DNA from: UBA8437 sp963694825
Lineage (GTDB): Bacteria > Planctomycetota > Planctomycetia > Planctomycetales > Planctomycetaceae
DNA: 44,899 nt
Assembly (NCBI GenBank): GCA_963694825.1
Contig: CAVOEV010000007.1
Location: 1 to 44,899, forward strand
Direction of reading: 5' to 3'
Both the position numbers and the translations under genes were made by a program. Every line of letters begins with the position of its first letter. The first letter of the stretch is position 1. Shown here piece by piece: positions 26,782 through 35,398 of the stretch. The notes beneath the pieces were generated by a model. The model saw only the letters and a program-made list of their open reading frames with translations, did not search any database and was not told where the DNA came from.

Positions 26782-27894
26782 TTATCGATCCTTCGAAAGT
26801 GGCATCACGACGTAAGTGTATCCATTGTCCGTGCGGAATACGGCAGCACTCTCGCTGTCGACCAAGTGCAAGGCCACAGTCGATTCGGGCTTCAATACCC
26901 TCAGAAAATCCGTGATGAACCGCGGATCGAAACTGATCGAAACCGCGTCACCATCATAACTCACAGGGATCTCGACCTTCGATTCTCCCACGTCCGCTGC
27001 GATCGTCTGCAAGGTCAACAACCCACTGCTGAACGCAAAGTCGACACCACGACTCTCGTCGCTGGTCACGATCTGGGCCTGGCGGACGGCGGAATGGAAC
27101 GAATCAATTTCGAGCGTGGCGATGTGCGAATTGGCCGTGTCGATCAGCTTCGTGTAATCGGGGAATCGACCTTCGACCAAACGACTGTAGATCGTCGACT
27201 GACCACATCGGACCAGGATGTCGTTGGCACTGATGGCGACCTGTACTTCTTCCTCGTCGTCGGTGATCGACTTTTCGATCAACCGCATTGCCTTAGCCGG
27301 GATCACAGGACCTGGATTGGCCAACTCGTCGACTCCCTCGAATCGAGCCGGTATCGGAGCCACCGCCAGGCGACGCGAATCGGTCGCCACCAATGTGACC
27401 GAGTCTTTACCCGGATCAAACAACACTCCACCCAACGCGTAACGAGTACTCTCTTGGTCGGTCGCAAACGCCGTACGCAGAATGCCCTCGCGGAACGCTG
27501 CACCCGGAATCGCCAAGTACTGGTCGCCTTCGAACGTCGCCACGTCCGGAAACTCGTCCGGATCCTCCGACGCCAGAGAAAACTCGCTGCCGGATGTGCG
27601 AATGCAAACTGCCGATTCGGTGACCTCGATGTCGATCGTCTCGTCGGTCAACTCACGCAGAATCGACGACACGCGACTGGTCGGCAACAACACGTCGCCA
27701 CTCGAATCGGTCTCGACTCCGGACAACTCGACTCGGATCCCAACTTCCTGGTCAGTTGCGACCAGCGTCACGGCACCGTTGTCGACCTGCAACTTGACGT
27801 TCCGCAGGATCTCCTTGGGAGTCCGGGTTGGAACGACCGTGCCTACGATCTGAAGTGCGGCGGCCAGGGTCGGGCGATGGCATTGAAGTTTCAT
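26782..27894 (-). CDS. dnaN: DNA polymerase III sliding clamp, beta subunit
   Basis: A 370-aa protein. ATG 27894 (MKLQCHRPTLAAAL) is the conventional clamp start; the 13-codon upstream extension has no support. Three similar clamp domains are readable: ~1-120 (VGTVVPTRTPKEILRNVKLQV), ~125-245 (FREGILRTAFATDQESTRYALGGVLF, ATDSRRLA) and ~250-370. The C-terminus ends in TYVVMPLSKDR; the -VMPL- segment is part of the client-binding pocket. It encircles DNA as a dimer and tethers DNA polymerase III. It lies 346 bp downstream of dnaA and 3 bp upstream of dciA, so dnaN and dciA are probably translated together. Confidence 0.98.
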   Translation of the reverse strand: MKLQCHRPTLAAALQIVGTVVPTRTPKEILRNVKLQVDNGAVTLVATDQEVGIRVELSGVETDSSGDVLLPTSRVSSILRELTDETIDIEVTESAVCIRTSGSEFSLASEDPDEFPDVATFEGDQYLAIPGAAFREGILRTAFATDQESTRYALGGVLFDPGKDSVTLVATDSRRLAVAPIPARFEGVDELANPGPVIPAKAMRLIEKSITDDEEEVQVAISANDILVRCGQSTIYSRLVEGRFPDYTKLIDTANSHIATLEIDSFHSAVRQAQIVTSDESRGVDFAFSSGLLTLQTIAADVGESKVEIPVSYDGDAVSISFDPRFITDFLRVLKPESTVALHLVDSESAAVFRTDNGYTYVVMPLSKDR

Positions 27895-27987
27895 GGCGTC
27901 ACGTCGGTGTTGGTTCACTCCGTTGACAAACAAACCGAGCGACTTGGTCGTAACTCGGTCTTGGAATCTGTTCAGACTCTATTTTCT

Positions 27988-28028
27988 TAGCAGTAGTAGT
28001 ATCAGGGACCCGCTTCCGCTGTGGATTC
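27988..28028 (+). promoter_or_regulatory. TAG-triplet run, GC spacer and weak DnaA box (DnaA-trio-like element)
   Basis: Reading the plus strand: TAG CAG TAG TAG TAT (27988-28002), then a GC-rich 17-mer (28003-28019), then TGTGGATTC (28020-28028), two mismatches from TGTGGATAA. Upstream is CTATTTTCTTA. DnaA-trios in other bacteria are TAG/TAA triplets read toward the adjacent DnaA boxes across a GC-rich spacer, which is the arrangement seen here. Confidence 0.45.
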
Positions 28029-28096
28029 AAACTGGTCCTCTCAACGAAAGTCCATGATACCACGAGGTTTATTCGCTCACAAGCAGCGTTGAAACG

Positions 28097-28113
28097 TGTT
28101 AAGAACCTGTCGA
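28097..28113 (-). promoter_or_regulatory. Inverted DnaA-box-like repeat
   Basis: On the minus strand this reads TCGACAGGTTCTTAACA. It matches the plus-strand copy at 28224-28240 at 14 of 17 positions and includes the box-like 9-mer TTCTTAACA (28105-28097). With the plus-strand pair it forms a large inverted repeat spanning about 140 bp. Confidence 0.5.
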
Positions 28114-28215
28114 AAACCGAACGGTTGCCCCGGCCTCGGCCGTGCACAAAACGGCAGTTGTTGTCATCGAATTGATGTCGGATCTGGTTCACCTGTCGGC
28201 ATCATCCATCAACAC

Positions 28216-28240
28216 ACAGGTTGTCAACAGGTTGTTCACA
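28216..28240 (+). promoter_or_regulatory. Tandem pair of DnaA-box-like 9-mers spaced one helical turn apart
   Basis: CAGGTTGTCAA (28217-28227) is followed immediately by CAGGTTGTTCA (28228-28238), an 11-bp direct repeat. The embedded 9-mers TTGTCAACA (28221-28229) and TTGTTCACA (28232-28240) start 11 bp apart and keep T1, T2, T4, A7, C8 and A9 of the classic box. The second abuts the dnaA stop codon. Confidence 0.55.
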
Positions 28241-29254
28241 TCAGGGGTGGTCTGGTTCTTCTCGGCCTGTCAATTCGGCATGGATCGAGTGGATGAGTTT
28301 TCTGAGTTCGGGTTCATTGGCTAGTCGTTGTTGCATTCGTCGGCAGGCATACAGAACGGTGGTGTGGTTACGGCATCCGAAGTAGGCGGCAATATCCGAG
28401 TAGATGGACTGGGTCAGTTCCCGGGCGAGCAGCATGGCGGTTTGTCTTGGGACGACGATGTGTTGTGCCCGGCTATGTTCGCGCAGCCGTCGAGTCGAGA
28501 CGCCGAAGTGGCGTGCCACGACGCGAGCGATATGTGGCAACCCTGGCGGTTCGGCTGCCACATCATCGGTGATGGCCGACTGGACCATCGCCGTATCGAT
28601 GACCCCGCCGCTGATTCGGGCAAGAGTTTCCAGTTGGCCGAGTGCGGCGAGCAGATCGCGTGGCGAGCTGGTGATTTGTCTCGTGAGTATTTCGGCGGCA
28701 TCGGCGGGAATCGGCACCTGGTTTCGCGATGCGAAATGTTCGATCAGCTGCAGCCGGCTGGCGGGTCCGGGTCTGCGGACCGAGACCACCACCCCACCCC
28801 GGCATCGGCTGACCAGTTTCCGATCGAACCGATCCAATCGGCCCGGTAGTCGTGACGCGGTGATCAACACGCGACCACCTCGCCCAAGAATCTCGTCGAT
28901 CACCGCAAGCAGTTGTCGTTGACTTTCCTGCCGTCCTGCCAATCCCTGCAGGTCTTCGCACACCAGGGTGTCGAGTTGTCGGAACCGGTCCTGGAACCCG
29001 GCAAGATCCTGTTCCTGCGATGCTTCTGCCAACTCGGCGGCAAATTCACTGGCGAGAACCAGCTTGTTGCGACCGGTGTCGGCCTGCTGGAACAGGCGGG
29101 CCAAGTGCGATTTTCCGGTCCCAGGTGGCCCGGCGACATAGACCGACGGAGGTCGCGACTCGCTTTGCGACCCCAGTTGGGTGATTGCGGTATGAGCCAA
29201 CCGGATCTCGGGAACCAGCAGCAGCGGTTCGGCTTCATGTCCCGAGACCACCAT
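28241..29254 (-). CDS. dnaA: Short, divergent replication initiator DnaA without domains I-II
   Basis: A 337-aa protein. ATG 29254 is the first ATG clear of the upstream cysteine desulfurase; the open frame above it is antisense-type sequence within that gene. DnaA is normally about 450 aa. Here the AAA+ domain III starts almost at once: Walker A GPPGTGKSH (42-50), Walker B LVCEDLQGLAG (97-107, E-D where D-D is usual), sensor I LITASRLP (130-137), an arginine-finger-like Arg150 in KLVSR, and sensor II-like Arg199 in SSPRD. Domain IV (about 238-312) keeps the signature PRQTAMLLARELT (269-281), but the DNA-reading loop is RNHTTV (295-300) instead of RDHTTV. Domain I, which normally binds DnaB and DiaA/HobA-type partners, is absent. 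Gene order dnaA-dnaN-dciA-gyrB supports the identity over an Hda-like paralogue, since Hda lacks domain IV. Confidence 0.85.
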   Translation of the reverse strand: MVVSGHEAEPLLLVPEIRLAHTAITQLGSQSESRPPSVYVAGPPGTGKSHLARLFQQADTGRNKLVLASEFAAELAEASQEQDLAGFQDRFRQLDTLVCEDLQGLAGRQESQRQLLAVIDEILGRGGRVLITASRLPGRLDRFDRKLVSRCRGGVVVSVRRPGPASRLQLIEHFASRNQVPIPADAAEILTRQITSSPRDLLAALGQLETLARISGGVIDTAMVQSAITDDVAAEPPGLPHIARVVARHFGVSTRRLREHSRAQHIVVPRQTAMLLARELTQSIYSDIAAYFGCRNHTTVLYACRRMQQRLANEPELRKLIHSIHAELTGREEPDHP

Positions 29255-29291
29255 GCTCTGTGCCCCCGTCCTGTTGTTGCCCGGTTCTTGT

Positions 29292-30455
29292 TCAGGCCAC
29301 CGAAGCCGATTCTCTGAGCCGCTGCACCACCTGCACAATTCTCCGAACCGCCTCGTCAATCTCCTCGACGGTGTTCTCGACCGCCATGCTGAACCGCACA
29401 CTTGCACGGTACACGTCTTCAGGGCACCCCATCGCCACCAGGGCTGGAGCCGGTTCAGCCGATCCACTGCTGCAGGTACTTCCCAGCGAGCAGTCGATCT
29501 GTTCGAGATCCAGGGCGACGAGGATGGCTTCGCCGTCGAGTCCGGGGAATGCGATGTTGAGTGTATTGGGCAGGCGGTGTTCGAAGTGTCCGTTGACCGT
29601 GCAGTTGCCGGCCTGTTGTTCGAGCCCCTGTTGAAGTCGGTCGCGGAGCATGGCGACATGGCTGGTGCGAGCGGCCTGGTCGTCGTTCCAGATTTCCAGG
29701 GCGCAGGCCATCCCGGCGGCCAGGGCGACCACCTCGGTCCCCGGCCTCCGACCCGCTTCCTGGTGCCCGCCGTGCTCGAATCGAACCAACTGGCAACCGT
29801 CGCGCAGCAACAGCGCTCCGATGCCCCGGGGACCATGAAACTTGTGAGCTCCCAGTGCCAGTGACGCGGCTCCGAGTTCATGAAAATCGACCGGGATCTT
29901 GCCGACCGCCTGCACCGCGTCGATGTGAAGCGGGATACTTCGTTCTCGACACTCCTCGGACACCCGGCCCAGTTCCTGGACGACTCCGGTTTCGTTGTGA
30001 GCCAGGATCAGGGTTGCCAGGCGGCAGTTGTCCCAGGTGGCGGATTGGTCAAGTTGTTCGGGGATCAACCGTCCGCGTGAATCGACGTCGAGTGTTCGAG
30101 TCGTCCAGCCGCGACGACCCAGTTCCGCGATCGATTCGGTCGTCGCCGGATGTTCTCCGGCGGTTGTCACGATGACTCCATCACAACCGGTGGCAAACCC
30201 GAAGAGTGCCAGGTTGGTGGATTCGGTTCCGCCGCTGGTGAAGATCACTTCATCCGGATCGGCTCCGAGGATCCCGGCGATGGATTCACGAGCATCCTGC
30301 AGCACAACTCGAGCGCGGCGACCGGCAGCGTGCCGACTGCCCGGGTTACCGTAGTTGTCGCCCAGGTGGCGTGCCACGGTCTCGATCACAGAAGGAAACG
30401 GCCGGGTGGTGGCGTTGTTGTCGAGGTAGATTTCTTCGAGTGTCCGGTTTGTCAC
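29292..30455 (-). CDS. Cysteine desulfurase, NifS/IscS family
   Basis: A 387-aa PLP enzyme that moves sulfur from cysteine to a protein persulfide for Fe-S cluster or thiocofactor synthesis. GTG 30455 overlaps the upstream stop as GTGA and has GGAGA nearby. Visible parts: YLDNNATT (10-17), GGTESTN (75-81), GEHPAT (His102 region), HIDAVQ with Asp179, PLP lysine Lys205 in GAHKFHGPRGIG, and active Cys328 in STCSSGSAEPAPAL. The short loop around Cys328 places it in the NifS/IscS (group I) branch. No scaffold gene (nifU or iscU) is adjacent. It is translationally coupled to the dehydrogenase upstream and ends 37 bp before dnaA. Confidence 0.93.
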   Translation of the reverse strand: MTNRTLEEIYLDNNATTRPFPSVIETVARHLGDNYGNPGSRHAAGRRARVVLQDARESIAGILGADPDEVIFTSGGTESTNLALFGFATGCDGVIVTTAGEHPATTESIAELGRRGWTTRTLDVDSRGRLIPEQLDQSATWDNCRLATLILAHNETGVVQELGRVSEECRERSIPLHIDAVQAVGKIPVDFHELGAASLALGAHKFHGPRGIGALLLRDGCQLVRFEHGGHQEAGRRPGTEVVALAAGMACALEIWNDDQAARTSHVAMLRDRLQQGLEQQAGNCTVNGHFEHRLPNTLNIAFPGLDGEAILVALDLEQIDCSLGSTCSSGSAEPAPALVAMGCPEDVYRASVRFSMAVENTVEEIDEAVRRIVQVVQRLRESASVA

Positions 30456-31546
30456 AAGATGTCTCCGGCGACTGCCACGGAGTCGGCGACGCGACTTGCG
30501 ATGGCAGCACCAGTCTCTTCGGTGGTCGAGTTGCCCTGGAGGTCGGGAGTCCTGGGACCTCGTTCGGCCAACTGGTTTCTGACCGCATCCTGGATCGCAG
30601 CGGCAGACCGAGGCAACTGCAGGTGTTCGAGCATCATGGCGGCCGAGAGAATGGCGGCCAGGGGGTTGGCGATGCCTTGGCCAACGATGTCCGGTGCCGA
30701 GCCGTGTACGGGTTCAAACATGCTGGGACAGGTTCGCGTGGGGTCGATGTTGGCGCTGGCAGCCAGTCCCATGCTTCCGACGACAATGGCGGCGAGATCG
30801 GTGAGAATGTCGCCGAAGAGGTTGCTGGCGACGACGACATCGAACGATTCGGGCCTGCGGACAAACTCCATCACCGCCCGATCAATCAGCAGCGATTCGG
30901 TTTCGATATCGGGGAACTCGGCAGCCACTTCGTCGAACACCTCGTCCCACAGCACCATGCCGTAGCCCTGGGCGTTGCTCTTGGTGATCGATGCCACGTG
31001 TCGTGCCGGCCGAGCGGACGCTTTTTCGAAGGCGGCCCGGATGATTCTCTGGCAGCCGTGTCGGGTGAAGACCGACGTCTGCACGGCCACGTCGTGCGGG
31101 CGATCGGCATACAGTCGACCGCCGACGTTGGCGTATTCGCCTTCGGTGTTCTCGCGAAAGATCTGCATGTCGATCGAACCCGCTGGCTTGTCTCTCAGTG
31201 GACTCTCGACACCTTCGTACAAATACGAAGGTCGAAGGCAAACACACTGGTCGAAACGACGCCGGATTGGCAGCAGCAGACCGTTCAGGGTGAGGTGGTC
31301 CTGGACGTCGGGGTGACCGACGGCACCGAGCAGGATGGCGTCGTGGTTGCTGAGGGTGTCGAGGAAGTCGTCGGGGGCCATGCGGCCGTGTTCGAAGAAG
31401 TACTCGGTGCCCCAGGGGTATAAGGTCCACTGGAACGAGGCATTGTCGAGTGCACAGGCGGCTTCGACCGACCGGATCGCTTCCCGAGTTACCTCGGGAC
31501 CAATCCCGTCTCCTTCGATGACCGCGATGTGAAATGTTTGAGACAT
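30452..31546 (-). CDS. Tartrate/D-malate dehydrogenase family (isopropylmalate dehydrogenase superfamily)
   Basis: A 364-aa beta-decarboxylating dehydrogenase. Superfamily marks: EGDGIGPEV (11-19), RENTEGEY (131-138), Lys189 in TKSNAQGYG, SNLFGDILTD (241-250, with Asp246 and Asp250 as metal ligands) and EPVHGSAPDI. The stretch DHLTLNGLLLPIRRRFDQ with LRPSYLYEGVESPL matches the tartrate dehydrogenase/DmlA branch rather than LeuB, whose substrate loop differs. It should oxidise D-malate, tartrate or a similar 2-hydroxyacid with NAD+ and Mn/Mg. Automated annotation may call it leuB. ATG 31546 lies 18 bp after the moxR stop; the stop overlaps the cysteine desulfurase start. Confidence 0.85.
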   Translation of the reverse strand: MSQTFHIAVIEGDGIGPEVTREAIRSVEAACALDNASFQWTLYPWGTEYFFEHGRMAPDDFLDTLSNHDAILLGAVGHPDVQDHLTLNGLLLPIRRRFDQCVCLRPSYLYEGVESPLRDKPAGSIDMQIFRENTEGEYANVGGRLYADRPHDVAVQTSVFTRHGCQRIIRAAFEKASARPARHVASITKSNAQGYGMVLWDEVFDEVAAEFPDIETESLLIDRAVMEFVRRPESFDVVVASNLFGDILTDLAAIVVGSMGLAASANIDPTRTCPSMFEPVHGSAPDIVGQGIANPLAAILSAAMMLEHLQLPRSAAAIQDAVRNQLAERGPRTPDLQGNSTTEETGAAIASRVADSVAVAGDIL

Positions 31547-31564
31547 GTTTCGCTCACCACCGGT

Positions 31565-32608
<1,044 letters not shown>

Positions 32609-32741
32609 GGTTTGGCTAAAGGCGTTCGAGAAGAGGGCTCGGAAGCGGCGGGACGGGGTTGAGGCCCGGACGGTTCATGGTAACGTACCCGCGAGACGAT
32701 TGGCAGTTGCGGTTGTGATCGCAAAATGGGGGGTCGGGGTT

Positions 32742-33638
32742 GTGGCGGACTTGGTCAGCTATCTGGTGTTCGACGTCGAGGCGGTTGCCGACGGCGAACT
32801 GATTGCTCGAGCGAAATACGGCGAACCGGAATTGCCTGCTTCGGAAGCGATCGCGCGTTTCGCAGCCGAACGTCTCGAGCAGCGTGGCAACGAGGTGTTG
32901 CCGCCGACCTGGATGCTGCCGATTTCGGTCGCTGTCGCCAAGGTCGACAGCGGGTTCCGACTGATCGATCTCGCCGTCCTCGATGCTCCCCAATACAGGC
33001 CGCACCGGATCACCGAACAGTTCTGGAAGGGTTGGAAACACTACAGCCAACCGACCCTGGTGACGTTCAATGGCCGAGGCTACGACCTGCCGGTGCTGGA
33101 AATGGCGGCTTACCGCTACGGGATCACGTTGCCCGAATGGTTCAATGTCGAAGCCCGGTCCTACGAACAGGCTCGGAACCGCTACAACGTCCATTCTCAC
33201 ATTGACCTGATGGACCTGGTGTCGAACTTCGGTGCGTCGCGAGTCAACGGTGGACTCAACCTGCTGGCTCACCTGATCGGCAAGCCGGGCAAGACCGGTG
33301 TCGATGGCTCGATGGTGCAGGGGTTTTACGACGAGGGGCGAGTCGAAGAGATCAACGACTATTGCCGCTGTGATGTGCTGGATACGTATTTCGTGTTCCT
33401 GAGATCGAGAGTGCTGATCGGTCGGTTGGATATCGAGAACGAGCAGCGGTTGGTGGCCGAGACGAAACAGTGGTTGGAAGAGCGTCGTGACGAGTGTGCG
33501 GCGTATGGGCATTACCTGGACCATTGGGGTGACTGGGTGCCGCCGGGGGCGGAAAAGATGGTGCAGGACGGTGATGCGGCCGAGGAGTTGGAGCGAGAAT
33601 CTGCATCCGACAGCCCCCCAATCGCCGATAGCAGATGA
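32742..33638 (+). CDS. Predicted PolB-type 3'-5' exonuclease (DEDDy)
   Basis: A 298-aa protein from GTG 32742, which gives VADLVSYLVFDVEAVADG, the normal family start. The open frame extends back to 32562 but that part overlaps the divergent moxR gene. Catalytic residues of the DEDDy group are visible: Asp11 and Glu13 in FDVE, Asp115 in FNGRGYDLPVL, and Tyr207/Asp211 in YCRCD. It belongs to the family of stand-alone exonucleases related to the proofreading domain of family B polymerases (PF10108-like, from memory), found widely in planctomycetes. It should trim 3' ends of single-stranded DNA or RNA; the pathway is unknown. A GGGG-rich stretch precedes the start. It sits 133 bp from moxR at the edge of the replication block. 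Confidence 0.85.
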   Translation: MADLVSYLVFDVEAVADGELIARAKYGEPELPASEAIARFAAERLEQRGNEVLPPTWMLPISVAVAKVDSGFRLIDLAVLDAPQYRPHRITEQFWKGWKHYSQPTLVTFNGRGYDLPVLEMAAYRYGITLPEWFNVEARSYEQARNRYNVHSHIDLMDLVSNFGASRVNGGLNLLAHLIGKPGKTGVDGSMVQGFYDEGRVEEINDYCRCDVLDTYFVFLRSRVLIGRLDIENEQRLVAETKQWLEERRDECAAYGHYLDHWGDWVPPGAEKMVQDGDAAEELERESASDSPPIADSR

Positions 33639-33696
33639 CAGACAACGCATCGGTGATCTAGAATGCGTGTTGCCACAGTGTTGAAGGTGACAGTGA

Positions 33697-35133
33697 ATGT
33701 TACGGGTTCAGGGTTCTGATCGTCGGCTGTGCGATGGCCTGTCGCGTCGCGACCTGTTGCAGGTTGGCGGCCTGGGATTGGCCGGCGGCCTATCGCTGCC
33801 GACTCTGCTGGCCGCCGAGCAGGCTCGAACGGTCGACTCGGATGCTCCGGCCAAGTCGGTGATTCTGATCAACCTGCTCGGTGGTCCGAGCCACATCGAC
33901 ATGTTCGATATGAAGCCCGATGCTCCGGCCGAGATCCGTGGCGAGTTCCGTCCGATATCGAGCAGTGTCGAGGGCCTGGATGTCTGCGAGTTGATGCCGT
34001 TGACGGCCAGGACGATGCACCATTCGTGCCTCGTTCGCACTCACTCGCATCTCTACAACACCCACAGCCCGTACAACATGCTGACCGGCTATTCCGGCCC
34101 GGTCATCGACGGCAACCAATTCAAGCCGACCGACCATCCGAGTATCGGATCGGTGATGCAACTGGCCGGCTTGAATTCACCCGGCGTCCCCAATTACGTC
34201 TGGATGCCGACCTATCCGGGTCACAGCCAGGGCAAGCACCGTGCGGGTCCTTATGGAGGATTTCTGGGTCAGCGGTTTGATCCGTTGTTCACCAGTTACG
34301 CTGCGACATTCCGCGAATCGATCGAAGGTCGCAACGCTCACATCGATCCGCCGGTTCCCTACGCCGTACCGCAGCTGCCGGCCCTGGACGTCCAGCCCGG
34401 CCTGGGTCCTGCTCGATTGGGTCGTCGTCGCGACCTGTTGGCGGCTGTCGACAGCATCCGTCGCCGCACGGGTGACACGTCGGCCACCGCGACACTCGGA
34501 ATCTTCCAGCAAAAGGCCCTGGAACTGCTCACATCAACCCGCACCCGCGACGCCTTCGACATTGCTCGCGAGTCCGAATCAACCCGGACCCGTTATGGCG
34601 AGCACCTGTTCGGTTCGTGCCTGTTGGCCGCTCGACGGCTGGTCGAATCGGGCACACGGTTTGTCGGGCTGACTTTCGAGTCTCAATTGAACGGCAAGCA
34701 GGGTGCCGGCCAGTGGGACACTCATGGCAACAACTTCCGCCTGCTGAAGAACTTCCTGCTGCCGACCCTGGATCAGTGCTATTCGGCGTTGGTCGAAGAC
34801 CTGTCGAGCCGCGGGATGCTTGACGACACGCTGGTGGTCCTGATGGGCGAGATGGGTCGGACGCCCAAGGTGAACAAGAATGCCGGGCGGGACCACTGGA
34901 CCCAGTGCGGGTTCATCGTCTACACGGGAGCCGGAGTCCGCCGCGCCACGATTTTTGGTCGCAGTGATAAGCAGGCCGGTTGGCCGGTCGACTACCCGGT
35001 CAGCAGCGCCGACCACGTGGCGACGATGTACAAGCTGGTCGGAGTCGACCCGCGGATGGCGATCTTCGACCGCACCGGCCGCGAGCACCGGGCGGCCCTG
35101 GACGGTGAACCGATCGACGGCGTGATCGCCTGA
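33697..35133 (+). CDS. DUF1501 family Tat-exported protein, lone copy
   Basis: A 478-aa protein. ATG 33697 follows AAGGTG by 7 nt. The Tat motif SRRDLLQVGG starts at residue 16. Family motifs: GGPSHIDMFDMKP (about 65-77), THSHLYNTHSPYNMLTGY, SCLLAARRLVESGTRFVGL, MGEMGRTP (Met in place of Phe in EFGRTP) and GRDHWTQCGFIVYTGAGV. It lies 58 bp after the exonuclease gene on the same strand, though a functional tie is doubtful. There is no DUF1553 neighbour. It is convergent with the sulfatase-propeller group. Confidence 0.92.
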   Translation: MLRVQGSDRRLCDGLSRRDLLQVGGLGLAGGLSLPTLLAAEQARTVDSDAPAKSVILINLLGGPSHIDMFDMKPDAPAEIRGEFRPISSSVEGLDVCELMPLTARTMHHSCLVRTHSHLYNTHSPYNMLTGYSGPVIDGNQFKPTDHPSIGSVMQLAGLNSPGVPNYVWMPTYPGHSQGKHRAGPYGGFLGQRFDPLFTSYAATFRESIEGRNAHIDPPVPYAVPQLPALDVQPGLGPARLGRRRDLLAAVDSIRRRTGDTSATATLGIFQQKALELLTSTRTRDAFDIARESESTRTRYGEHLFGSCLLAARRLVESGTRFVGLTFESQLNGKQGAGQWDTHGNNFRLLKNFLLPTLDQCYSALVEDLSSRGMLDDTLVVLMGEMGRTPKVNKNAGRDHWTQCGFIVYTGAGVRRATIFGRSDKQAGWPVDYPVSSADHVATMYKLVGVDPRMAIFDRTGREHRAALDGEPIDGVIA

Positions 35134-35180
35134 GCCGGCAGTTCTGCACGGCCGCTATCTATCCCTTGGGATCGAAGTCC

Positions 35181-35372
35181 TTACAGCTCACCCGAGGGCG
35201 TCTTGCCCGTCAGTGTCACCGTGTACTTGCCGGCCGGCAGGGGTGCGTCGTGCGGGACGGTGACCCCGTCCCGGGCGACGGAGGCCTGGAGCTCGCAGCT
35301 ACTCTTGGCAACCAGTGTCACCCGGTCAGGAAGACCGTCACAAGCAGATCGGCAAGCAAACGAGCTGTTCAT
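35181..35372 (-). CDS. Possible 63-aa protein downstream of the sulfatase-propeller gene
   Basis: A short frame starting at ATG 35372, 26 bp after the stop at 35399, ending in TAA at 35181. It begins MNSSFACRSACDGLPDRV and ends in a beta-like stretch (LPAGKYTVTLTGKTPSGEL) resembling part of a secreted beta-sandwich. There is no clear ribosome-binding site and no signal peptide. It may be a genuine small gene or the remnant of the end of a larger exported protein. The rest of the 265-bp interval 35134-35398 shows nothing else. Confidence 0.35.
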   Translation of the reverse strand: MNSSFACRSACDGLPDRVTLVAKSSCELQASVARDGVTVPHDAPLPAGKYTVTLTGKTPSGEL

Positions 35373-35398
35373 GGAATCACGGAATAAAACGTCATGGG

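Larger units (their letters stand above)
27895..28240. other. Candidate chromosomal replication origin (oriC) in the dnaA-dnaN gap
   Basis: This is the only long gap in the replication block. It contains three copies of the 14-bp consensus ACAGGTTnTynACA, at 28216-28229, 28227-28240 and, inverted, 28097-28110. Each carries a 9-mer of the form TTnTynACA, close to the classic DnaA box TTATCCACA. A further weak box, TGTGGATTC, lies at 28020-28028, preceded by a GC-rich stretch (28003-28019), a TAG-triplet run (27988-28002) and an AT-rich segment (about 27978-27990). That order matches the mirror image of a bacterial basal unwinding system. The dnaN promoter must also be here. Placement of oriC at dnaA-dnaN is common in bacteria; that it acts here is inference. 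Confidence 0.6.

Noticed and set aside
27895..28240. Classic DnaA box TTATCCACA
   Set aside because: No exact copy exists in the gap; only relaxed matches were kept, and they are reported as candidates.
29255..29881. N-terminal extension giving the DnaA frame 546 codons
   Set aside because: The extension lies antisense-free but inside the cysteine desulfurase gene in another frame; its sequence is Ser/Arg/Pro-rich with no DnaA domain I features.
30452..31546. 3-isopropylmalate dehydrogenase LeuB
   Set aside because: The substrate-loop sequence (DHLTLNGLLLPIRRRFDQ, LRPSYLYEGV) fits the tartrate/D-malate branch better, and no leuA, leuC or leuD is nearby.
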